Source: Acidobacteriota bacterium (GTDB taxonomy: Bacteria > Acidobacteriota > Blastocatellia > Pyrinomonadales > Pyrinomonadaceae). From it: 64,000 nucleotides of DNA. The stretch is taken from contig QHXR01000004.1 of NCBI GenBank assembly GCA_003223025.1, forward strand, positions 112,504 through 176,503, in the 5' to 3' direction. Position 1 is the first letter of the stretch. Each line of letters starts with the position of its first letter. This document shows positions 57,773 through 64,000 of this stretch, in pieces. Below the pieces are notes generated by a model. The model was not told where the DNA came from. It searched no databases and saw only the letters and a program-made list of their open reading frames with translations. Position numbers and translations under genes: made by a program.

Positions 57773-59369
57773 CGCTAAGCGAGAAATGAATACCTCGCGC
57801 GGCGAGCTTGCCCATCTGCGCGGCGTCGACGGCTTCGGCTCCGCCGTTTGCGCAGTCGCCGCCGGAGAAGATCTTCGGATAAATTATTCCGGCAAACGCA
57901 ACGTTTTCGCCGCTAAGCGAGAAATGAATACCTCGCGCGGCGAGCTTGCCCATCTGCGCGGCGTCGACGGCTTCGGCTCCGCCGTTTGCGCAGTCGCCGC
58001 CGGAGAAGATCTTCGGATTTGATGTTTGCAGATTTTCATTCACGACAACGCGGCCTTTTTCATCGATCGATACACCGGCTACGCTTTCGAAGAATCCGCG
58101 CATCTTTTGCTGGCCGACGGCCTTGATGATCATGTCGCACGGAATGTCGAATAGCTCGAGCGATCCGTCGGTACGTTCGCAGCGAAGTGAGAGTCGCGAT
58201 CCGTTCTCGCCCGCGAGAATTCCCACCGGAGCCGCTTGCCACGCGAACTCAACCCCGTCTTTTCGCGCGAGCTCCATCTCATACGCATAGGCCGACGCGT
58301 CTTTCTCCGTTCGTCGATAAACCATCACAACTTTTTCAGCTCCGAGTCGCTTCGCCTGCGTCACTGCGTCGATCGCCGTATTTCCCGCTCCGATGACCGC
58401 AACCGTTTTACCTAGCGGTACCGACTTCCATTCGCGTGTTTTTATTTTTTCGATGAAGGCGAGCGCGTCGTAAACTCCGTCGGAATCTTCGCCTGGAATA
58501 CCGAGTCGATTCGTCTCGCCCAACCCCACGCCGAGGAAGATCGCGTCGTGCCAGGAGTCGAGGTCGGAGAAGGATACGGTCTGACCTGCCGCGGAAGAAA
58601 GAACCACCCCGTCCGCCGAAACGGCGTCCACCCCTCCTTCGGAAGGAGGGGAGCCAATTCCATTTTGGATTTTGGATTTTGGATTTTGGATTGCCGGAGC
58701 GACTTCTGCGGCGATCTCAGACGGCGTGTGGCTTTCAGAACCTACTCGCGTATTCAGCACAAACTTCACGCCCATCGCCGCGATGCGTTCGACTTCGGAA
58801 AGCGATACGGATTGCGGCATCTTGTACTCGGCCATGCCGTAGGTATCCAATCCGCCGGCTTTTTCTTTTTGTTCGTAGACCGTGACGTCGTACCCGAGTC
58901 GCGCGAGATACGATGCGCACGAAAGTCCCGCGGGTCCCGAGCCCACGATCCCAACTGACTTCCCGTTCGACTCGCCCTTAGTGAAGATCTGCTTGTCGCT
59001 CGTCAGCGCGTGATCCGTGGCGTAACGCTGAAGTCGTCCGATCTCGATCGGTTTCTGTAGCAAAGTTTTTTCGACGCATGCTCCTTCGCAAAGAACTTCG
59101 ACCGGACATACTCGCGCGCATGTCGCACCTATCGGGTTCGCGTCGAAGATCACACGCGCGGATCCGATCAGATTTCCGCTCGCGATCTTCTTGATAAATC
59201 CCGGAACGTCGATGTGCGTCGGACACGCGTGCATGCACGGAGCGTCGTAACAATAGAGGCATCGATTTGCTTCGACGAGCGCTTCGGGAGAACTCATCGC
59301 CGGATTGATCTCAGCAAAATTTCTTTCGATCTGATCGAGATTGAGAGGTGTGCAAAACTGTTCCGCCAT
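57741..59369 (-). CDS. preT: NAD-dependent dihydropyrimidine dehydrogenase subunit PreT, with internal repeat insertion and duplicated C-terminus
   Basis: 542 aa, longer than usual. N-terminal iron-sulfur region CLYCYDAPCMHACPTHIDVP and CARVCPVEVLCEGAC as in PreT/GltD, then the FAD Rossmann motif GIVGSGPAGLSCASYLARLG (about 140-159) and the NAD motif AVIGAGNTAIDAVTQAKRLG, ending in SGGDCANGG. PreT passes electrons from NAD(P)H to PreA. Two oddities: residues about 225-256 (AIQNPKSKIQNGIGSPPSEG and on) are translated stutter repeats inserted in frame, and the last 46 residues (PKIFSGGDCANGGAEAVDAA and on) occur twice because of an exact 138 bp duplication. Whether the enzyme still works is open. 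GltD-like glutamate synthase activity is less likely given preA. Confidence 0.9.
   Translation of the reverse strand: MAEQFCTPLNLDQIERNFAEINPAMSSPEALVEANRCLYCYDAPCMHACPTHIDVPGFIKKIASGNLIGSARVIFDANPIGATCARVCPVEVLCEGACVEKTLLQKPIEIGRLQRYATDHALTSDKQIFTKGESNGKSVGIVGSGPAGLSCASYLARLGYDVTVYEQKEKAGGLDTYGMAEYKMPQSVSLSEVERIAAMGVKFVLNTRVGSESHTPSEIAAEVAPAIQNPKSKIQNGIGSPPSEGGVDAVSADGVVLSSAAGQTVSFSDLDSWHDAIFLGVGLGETNRLGIPGEDSDGVYDALAFIEKIKTREWKSVPLGKTVAVIGAGNTAIDAVTQAKRLGAEKVVMVYRRTEKDASAYAYEMELARKDGVEFAWQAAPVGILAGENGSRLSLRCERTDGSLELFDIPCDMIIKAVGQQKMRGFFESVAGVSIDEKGRVVVNENLQTSNPKIFSGGDCANGGAEAVDAAQMGKLAARGIHFSLSGENVAFAGIIYPKIFSGGDCANGGAEAVDAAQMGKLAARGIHFSLSGENVAFAGII
57742..58017. repeat. Exact 138-bp tandem duplication of the preT 3' end
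   Basis: 57742-57879 and 57880-58017 are identical. The unit is 46 codons long, so the frame is kept and the former stop context becomes a Tyr codon at the junction. Confidence 0.95.
58631..58692. repeat. Palindrome plus TTTTGGA stutter inside preT
   Basis: CCCCTCCTTCGGAAGGAGGGG is a near-perfect palindrome (58631-58651), followed by five ATTTTGG-type units up to 58692. Both look like intergenic repeats of this genome but lie in preT coding sequence without breaking the frame. Confidence 0.85.
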
Positions 59370-59384
59370 AAATTACCGTTAAGG

Positions 59385-59972
59385 TCACTTTCTGCGGCCC
59401 ACGAAAAGGCCGATCAACGCCATCAGGAATCCGACAAAGCCTAACACGCCGCCGGCTCCGCCGATCACGTTGTTCCGAAACTTGTCGTCGTTACAATATT
59501 GCTGCGTGACGGTCGCTCCTTCCAGCTCTTCCTCAAGTTCGATCTGCAGCGGACCGATCCTTTCGTACTTGCCGTCCTTCGTCGCCTTGTCCAGATCGGA
59601 TCTCAACTTGTCGATCTTGTGAGCGTCCGATTCAGCGAGATTACACGACACACTCGGAATAAATCGGCTGCCGATAGCGATGCTGACGCCGAGAAGCAGA
59701 AACAACAGCCCCGTACCGATCAGTCCGAACTTCAAACAGCCGCCCTTCTTCGGCGGCGTAGCTGTTGAAGCCGCGTGCGACTCGCTCGCGATCGGCTTCG
59801 CCTCGGCAACTCCAATACCGCGGAACATATCACCCAAACGCTGCCACCTGGTTCCGCCGTGCATTATGCCGAGATCGTTCGGCGAGAGCGATCCGTTCTT
59901 TAGCTGATCGATCACGATGTGATCTTCGTACGGCCCGGACTGCTGGCCATTCTTGTTTATGTAGATCGGCAT
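59385..59972 (-). CDS. GYF_2-domain membrane protein
   Basis: 195 aa. The N-terminal GYF_2-like domain (MPIYINKNGQQSGPYEDHIV, DLGIMHGGTRWQRLGDMF) usually binds proline-rich peptides. A linker and a membrane helix (about 82-103, FGLIGTGLLFLLLGVSIAIG) follow, then a soluble Cys-containing helical stretch (KIDKLRSDLDKATKDGKYER) and a Gly-rich second helix (GGAGGVLGFVGFLMALIGLF), ending GRRK. It lies 15 bp upstream of preT and 7 bp after the next gene, so it is in the operon. Why it travels with pyrimidine genes is not clear. Confidence 0.75.
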   Translation of the reverse strand: MPIYINKNGQQSGPYEDHIVIDQLKNGSLSPNDLGIMHGGTRWQRLGDMFRGIGVAEAKPIASESHAASTATPPKKGGCLKFGLIGTGLLFLLLGVSIAIGSRFIPSVSCNLAESDAHKIDKLRSDLDKATKDGKYERIGPLQIELEEELEGATVTQQYCNDDKFRNNVIGGAGGVLGFVGFLMALIGLFVGRRK

Positions 59973-59979
59973 TGTCGTT

Positions 59980-60756
59980 TCAGTTCGTTTTTACAAAATA
60001 GGAGCCATCGAAACGATACGTTATGTTCTTGTTCGTTATACGGCCTTGCGGAGTTTTTTCGTCCTCGATCACCACCGGAAAACTGAAGGATCGTTTTGCT
60101 TCGTCAAATGTGAAAAGCCGGCGGTCTTTACGATCCAGTTGTGAGAACAGGTCGTATTCGAAACTAATGGAATTTTGCAATCCGCTCGCTGTTTTTATCA
60201 CCTTCGGATCCGCAACTAGCCGGTCGCCATTTATCGTGATCGCACTGATCGACTCGCCCCGCAAGGAAGTTGAGCCGACAAATGTCGCGACAGTTAGATA
60301 TATCGGGCGGGACCGCGTATTGACCTGAAATATCTCGTGATAAAAAACTCCGGCGGCATCCTCTACATCATTCTCCGACCAGGAGAACACTTTGCCGCTC
60401 GCTCCGCGATATTGGAACACGCTGTCGTAATCGTGCATCGTCCCACCGGTCTGCCGGTCCCACGAGTATATCCGAAGCCGGCCGTCCTTCGATGTCACGA
60501 TGCGAAGCGCTTTCTTTAGTCGCGGGAAAGCTGCCGCAATCGTCGCAGGCAGTCGCGTGAACCGCAGGAGATCCTTTTTGAAAAGATCATTTTCTCTTTC
60601 AAGCTTTTCGTAATCCGGAGCGTCTCCGTAGTTAGACGATTTGTCGAGAGTCGCAAGCCGAGCCAACAGAGTCGTCTCGATCGCGGCCACACTCTGTCCC
60701 GCCGACAGCGACGAGACGGAGAACAAAAGCGTCAATGCGAAAGCTAATTTTCGCAT
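59980..60756 (-). CDS. Secreted protein of unknown function in the pyrimidine operon
   Basis: 258 aa with a signal peptide (1-20, MRKLAFALTLLFSVSSLSAG). Predicted helical at first (AAIETTLLARLATLDKSSNY), then beta-rich with a WD-like stretch (LRIVTSKDGRLRIYSWDRQT) and LVADPKVIKTASGLQNSISF. No family recognised. It starts 6 bp after the amidohydrolase stop codon, so it is very likely cotranscribed. Its secretion contrasts with the cytoplasmic enzymes around it. Confidence 0.7.
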   Translation of the reverse strand: MRKLAFALTLLFSVSSLSAGQSVAAIETTLLARLATLDKSSNYGDAPDYEKLERENDLFKKDLLRFTRLPATIAAAFPRLKKALRIVTSKDGRLRIYSWDRQTGGTMHDYDSVFQYRGASGKVFSWSENDVEDAAGVFYHEIFQVNTRSRPIYLTVATFVGSTSLRGESISAITINGDRLVADPKVIKTASGLQNSISFEYDLFSQLDRKDRRLFTFDEAKRSFSFPVVIEDEKTPQGRITNKNITYRFDGSYFVKTN

Positions 60757-60762
60757 GCGAGG

Positions 60763-61632
60763 TTAGTCGGCGACGATCGGTCCGTATGCATCGGGACGGC
60801 GATCGCGAAAGAACTGCCACGTGTTTCGGACTTCGCGGATCTTGTCCATGTCGAGATCGGCGACGACTAGCTCGTCTTTGTCACGCGATGCTTCGGCGAT
60901 GATCTGGCCGCGCGGATCGCAAAAATAACTCTGACCGTAAAACTCGCCGATGTTCCACGGAGCTTCCATCCCGACGCGATTGATCGCTCCAACAAAGTAA
61001 CCGTTCGCGACCGCATGTGCAGGCTGCTCGAGCTTCCAAAGATATTCACTAAGACCCGCGACTGTCGCCGAAGGATTGAATATGATCTCCGCTCCGTTCA
61101 ATCCGAGGCAGCGAGCTCCTTCGGGAAAGTGGCGGTCGTAACAGATGTAAACTCCGATCCGTCCGAACGCGGTATCGAAGCACGGATATCCTAGATTGCC
61201 CGGACGAAAATAAAACTTCTCCCAGAATCCGGGATTAACGTGCGGTATGTGAGTCTTGCGATACGTTCCGAGAAATTTTCCGTCGGCGTCGATCACGGCT
61301 GCTGAGTTGTAATAAATTCCCGTCTGCTCTTCTTCGTAGATCGGAACGACGAGAACCATACCGAACTGCTTCGCGACATCCTGCATCAATTTGACGGTCG
61401 GGCCGTCGGGAATTTTTTCGACTGCTTCGTACCAACGCGTCTGTTGCTCGGCGCAAAAGTAAGGCGTCGTGAAAATCTCCTGAAAGCAGAGCATCTGCAC
61501 GCCTTGCTTCGCAGCGTCTTCGACGAACTTCATCTGATGATCGATGTTTGCTTTTTTGATCTTCTCGATCGGCGAGTCCGATGCTTCCTGATTGTGGGCC
61601 TGGATGAGGCCGGCTTTTATTATTCTTGGCAT
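60763..61632 (-). CDS. Beta-ureidopropionase-like nitrilase-superfamily amidohydrolase
   Basis: 289 aa. Nitrilase-superfamily fold with the catalytic triad visible: E52 in LCFQEIFTTPYFC, K126 in TYRKTHIP, C164 in VYICYDRHFPEGAR. GFWEKFYFRPGN and GAINRVG fit N-carbamoyl-beta-alanine amidohydrolase (EC 3.5.1.6), which releases beta-alanine, CO2 and ammonia in the last step of reductive pyrimidine breakdown. The nearby preT/preA and NCS1 permease support this. N-carbamoylputrescine amidase is a close alternative by sequence. No Shine-Dalgarno is evident before the ATG. Confidence 0.88.
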   Translation of the reverse strand: MPRIIKAGLIQAHNQEASDSPIEKIKKANIDHQMKFVEDAAKQGVQMLCFQEIFTTPYFCAEQQTRWYEAVEKIPDGPTVKLMQDVAKQFGMVLVVPIYEEEQTGIYYNSAAVIDADGKFLGTYRKTHIPHVNPGFWEKFYFRPGNLGYPCFDTAFGRIGVYICYDRHFPEGARCLGLNGAEIIFNPSATVAGLSEYLWKLEQPAHAVANGYFVGAINRVGMEAPWNIGEFYGQSYFCDPRGQIIAEASRDKDELVVADLDMDKIREVRNTWQFFRDRRPDAYGPIVAD

Positions 61633-61640
61633 AAATTGAT

Positions 61641-61741
61641 TTTTACCGCCGAGACGCAGAGACGCCGAGCAGACAAATTAAAGGTGCGAATCGAGTCGGT
61701 TAGATTTCCGCCTCGGCGTCTCTGCGTCTCGGCGGTGAAAA
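61641..61741. repeat. Long inverted repeat of GAGACGCAGAGACGCC type
   Basis: Arms 61641-61669 (TTTTACCGCCGAGACGCAGA and nine more bases) and 61712-61741 are almost exact complements about 42 bp apart. The right arm encodes the last residues of the NCS1 permease. It occupies the 67 bp spacer and both gene edges. Confidence 0.88.
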
Positions 61742-63199
61742 TTCCATCAATCCCCAGTGCACGACGAACGCGACACCAAAACCGATAAACCATCCGTAGT
61801 CGTACAGTGGCCGAAGTGTAGGAATTATCAAGCCAATCCACGCAAAAAAGCAACCTAAAAGCGTGGCAGCGATCGCTCGCCAATTCCAACCGGAATACTC
61901 GCCGCTCTTTCGATAAAGGTCTCCGAGTTTCAAATTCGTTCGCCGCACGATCCAGTAGTCCGCAATCAGCACGCCGGCGATCGAACCGAGTCCGCCCGAG
62001 TATCCGACGAGCCACCCGAAAATGTATCCGCTCGGATCCGCGAGTAGTCGCCATGGTTGGATCAGAATTCCGACGATACCGGTTATAAGTCCGCCCGTGC
62101 TGAACGAGATAAATTTCGGAAACGCATTCGCGAAATCATTCGCTGGTGAAACTACATTCGCCGCGATATTGACCGCGAGTGTCGCGACGATGACGGTGAA
62201 CATCGAGATCGCGACGACGAGCGGTTGCGAGAATTGTCCGACGAGTTTCACCGGATCCCAAAGATCGGCCGCGGGCATGTGCGGAAATACGATGGCGGCC
62301 GCGGAGGTAATGATCACTCCCATCGCCGCAAACAGTGTCGTCGTCGTCGGGAGCGCGACGACTTGTCCGAGTGCCTGCTCGCGCTGGCTCCGGCCGAATC
62401 GCGTGAAGTCGGGCATATTTAAACTCAGCGTAGCCCAGAATCCGATCATCGCCGTGAGTGACGGAACGAAGATCTTCCAAAATTCACCGAGCGACGTGAA
62501 TTTGTCGGGCTCGTTCAAAAGAAATCCGAGTCCGCCGGCCTGATAAACGATCCAGCACAACAGCAACGCAGTCATCACGAGAACGAACGGAGCCGCCCAG
62601 TTCTCGACATGCCGCAGCAGATCCATCCCGCGATAGATGATGAAGATATTGATTCCCCAAAAGAGTAGAAACGATAGCCACTCGGTCGGAGTGTGTCCGC
62701 CGATAGCGGATCCGAGGAGAGTATTCCATCCCGGGATGAACGATCCGAAAAAAATATGTATCGCCTGTCCGCCGATCCACGCTTGAATACCGAACCACCC
62801 GCACGCGACGAGCGCACGCATCAGCGCCGGGACATTAGATCCGGTCGTGCCGTAAGCCGCACGCGCAAAAACCGGAAAAGGAATTCCGTATTTCGTACCG
62901 GGATGCGAATTCAACAAGATCGGGACGAGGACAATAATATTCCCGATCAGGATCGTGATGAGCGCCTGCCACCAATTCATTCCGGCGGAGATCAGTCCGG
63001 ACGCCATCATGTACGTCGGAATGCAGTGCGCCATCGAGATCCAAAGCGCGGCGTAGTTGTATGTCGTCCAGTTTCGTTTTGCTACCGGAACCGGCGCCAA
63101 ATCTTTGTTGTAGAGTGGCGAGCTTTCTATGTCGCGCAGAGCTGCGTCGTTCAACTCGACGCGTCCATCGTCGTGCAGAATAGTTTCGGAAGTTATCAT
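61700..63199 (-). CDS. NCS1-family nucleobase:cation symporter
   Basis: 499 aa, about twelve membrane segments. NCS1 features: LAPVPVAKRNWTTYNYAALW at the N-terminus, WGINIFIIYRGMDLLRHVEN and FWATLSLNMPDFTRFGRSQR (substrate/cation site region), then SPANDFANAFPKFISFSTGG. Family members import uracil, allantoin, hydantoin or cytosine with H+ or Na+. With the catabolic genes downstream a uracil/thymine permease is most likely. The C-terminal residues FSPPRRRDAEAEI are encoded by the inverted repeat at 61712-61741. Confidence 0.9.
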   Translation of the reverse strand: MITSETILHDDGRVELNDAALRDIESSPLYNKDLAPVPVAKRNWTTYNYAALWISMAHCIPTYMMASGLISAGMNWWQALITILIGNIIVLVPILLNSHPGTKYGIPFPVFARAAYGTTGSNVPALMRALVACGWFGIQAWIGGQAIHIFFGSFIPGWNTLLGSAIGGHTPTEWLSFLLFWGINIFIIYRGMDLLRHVENWAAPFVLVMTALLLCWIVYQAGGLGFLLNEPDKFTSLGEFWKIFVPSLTAMIGFWATLSLNMPDFTRFGRSQREQALGQVVALPTTTTLFAAMGVIITSAAAIVFPHMPAADLWDPVKLVGQFSQPLVVAISMFTVIVATLAVNIAANVVSPANDFANAFPKFISFSTGGLITGIVGILIQPWRLLADPSGYIFGWLVGYSGGLGSIAGVLIADYWIVRRTNLKLGDLYRKSGEYSGWNWRAIAATLLGCFFAWIGLIIPTLRPLYDYGWFIGFGVAFVVHWGLMEFSPPRRRDAEAEI

Positions 63200-63304
63200 A
63201 GAGTTTTGGATCTGAAATCCGTTGTCGATCGTTCGCCAGTAATATAACCCGGGTGGATGAGTGCGAAACAGAATTGCAGCGCCTCTTTTCGCAAACTGGC
63301 GGTA

Positions 63305-63421
63305 CTATTCGAACTTCTCGATCATCCAGATGTCTCCGCCCTGCGGTCGAAAGCGATCGAATAATACCCCGAGTAGAGTCTCGTCGTAATAATCTCGTCG
63401 GCATGCGGGGCAGCGTTTCAT
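63305..63421 (-). CDS. 38-residue Cys-motif ORF, possibly a deletion remnant
   Basis: MKRCPACRRDYYDETLLGVL, then FDRFRPQGGDIWMIEKFE and a stop. The opening resembles the N-terminal CPxC zinc-ribbon seen on many acidobacterial kinase/TPR proteins, and the end GGDIWMIEKF resembles the last strand of TolB/WD40-type proteins. It could be the two ends of a larger gene joined by deletion, or a genuine microprotein. It lies 17 bp downstream of a WD40-type gene end on the same strand. Confidence 0.35.
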   Translation of the reverse strand: MKRCPACRRDYYDETLLGVLFDRFRPQGGDIWMIEKFE

Positions 63422-63437
63422 CGGTTCTTCAAAAGTG

Positions 63438-64000
63438 TTAACGATAGTCAGTAATCATGATCGCGTTTCCGACACCCTGGGCACGCACGATCGCGATCCG
63501 CTTGCCGTCGCGCGAGTACTCTCGGCGGGCGACGCCGGGAACATCGAATTTCGTCATCGGTTTCGCATCACCTCCGTCAACCGGTTGCAACCAGAGATTT
63601 TGCAACTCGCCGGGTGAAACGATGAGCGTGATCCCTTTGTCATCCGGCGTCCATACGGGACCTCGGCTCGTATTCGTGTTCGGTGGAATGCCGAATGTCT
63701 TTAGAGGCGGACCGCCCTCCGCCGGGACGATTGCGAGTTTATCGAACCGGTTCGTTATTTCGTTTTGAAGAAAACACGCGAATTTATTTCCGTCACGTGA
63801 GTAACGCGGTTCGGTCGCGGAGTAGTCGGTCAGTAGCTGCGGCTCACCACCTTCGATCGGGACGCGGAGTATGCGATGCTGGCCCTCGATCCAATCGGAA
63901 TAAATGAGCCATTTACTATCGGGTGAAATGTCAGGGTTATCGGGAAGCGTGGTTTTAAGGAAGACGTAAGGATTCCCACCGGAGAGATCGATTCGCACTA
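63438..64000 (-). CDS. TolB/WD40-like protein, C-terminal part (5' end beyond the window)
   Basis: The frame is open to the window edge, so only the last 187 or so residues are seen. PD40/TolB-type blades are clear: DNPDISPDSKWLIYSDWIEG, EPRYSRDGNKFACFLQNE, RGPVWTPDDKGITLIVSPGE and RREYSRDGKRIAIVRAQG. The end VGNAIMITDYR resembles proteins that fuse a serine/threonine kinase or winged-helix domain to such a propeller in acidobacteria. Which N-terminal domain it carries cannot be seen. Confidence 0.8.
   Translation of the reverse strand, partial: VRIDLSGGNPYVFLKTTLPDNPDISPDSKWLIYSDWIEGQHRILRVPIEGGEPQLLTDYSATEPRYSRDGNKFACFLQNEITNRFDKLAIVPAEGGPPLKTFGIPPNTNTSRGPVWTPDDKGITLIVSPGELQNLWLQPVDGGDAKPMTKFDVPGVARREYSRDGKRIAIVRAQGVGNAIMITDYR

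Noticed and set aside
57520..58020. Possible CRISPR array, because of repeated units
   Set aside because: The repeats are large tandem duplications without regular short repeats and unique spacers; no cas genes nearby.
57669..58022. 117-aa plus-strand ORF with two identical halves
   Set aside because: Its repeat is the 138-bp duplication read antisense to preT.

Overview
This 64 kb window looks like chromosomal DNA of an acidobacterium close to class Blastocatellia (Pyrinomonadales-like). That placement is an inference. It rests on several large secreted proteins ending in six Asp-rich FG-GAP-like repeats, fungalysin-type M36 proteases, a choice-of-anchor-V-like protein, TolB-like WD40 domains, and intergenic spacers full of short stuttered repeats. 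There is no rRNA. The only tRNA is tRNA-Pro(CGG).

Layout. 1-8.6 kb: 5' part of a phosphohexomutase gene, a large radical SAM protein related to tetraether/membrane-spanning-lipid synthases, small secreted or membrane proteins, DUF1059, a TPR protein, a TMEM175-like channel and a two-domain lipoprotein. 8.9-16.7 kb: a secreted alpha/beta hydrolase, IF-1, a secreted protein with kinase-like motifs, a Lys/Ala/Pro-rich histone-H1-like protein, a threonine dehydratase-like PLP enzyme and a Gly/Gln/Tyr-rich secreted protein. 16.8-24.4 kb: two tandem paralogous secreted proteins of over 1,200 residues. 24.5-27.5 kb: rpsU, surE-pcm-dedA and tRNA-Pro. 27.7-45.6 kb: a surface/secretome block with a frameshifted pectinesterase, queD, a broken RAYT-like transposase among REP-like palindromes, DinG helicase, two M36 metalloproteases and a choice-of-anchor-V protein. 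45.7-50.7 kb: pilMNOPQ on the minus strand. 51.1-55.2 kb: an ACAD10/11-like acyl-CoA dehydrogenase, two secreted proteins, and an ACAD10/11-like phosphotransferase. 55.3-63.2 kb: a minus-strand pyrimidine-catabolism cluster (NCS1 permease, beta-ureidopropionase-like amidohydrolase, two uncharacterised proteins, preT, preA). A GxxExxY nuclease-like element with terminal inverted repeats lies between preT and preA. 63.3-64 kb: a tiny Cys-motif ORF and the 3' end of a TolB/WD40-like gene.

How it fits together. The pil genes supply the alignment and secretin parts of a type IVa pilus. The M36 proteases, pectinesterase and anchor-V protein share one C-terminal module, so they may share a display or export fate. 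The pyrimidine cluster would import and reductively degrade uracil/thymine, with dihydropyrimidinase missing from the window. The acyl-CoA dehydrogenase and kinase-like protein resemble the two halves of ACAD10/11 and may act on 4-hydroxyacyl-CoAs.

The most unusual material is (i) the TIR-bounded GxxExxY element with nested tandem duplications that altered the preT 3' end, (ii) the REP-like palindromes inverted around a nonsense-mutated RAYT, (iii) stutter repeats that invade coding sequence (preT interior, NCS1 C-terminus), (iv) the constant six-repeat module on four proteins, and (v) the Tes/MSS-like radical SAM protein.
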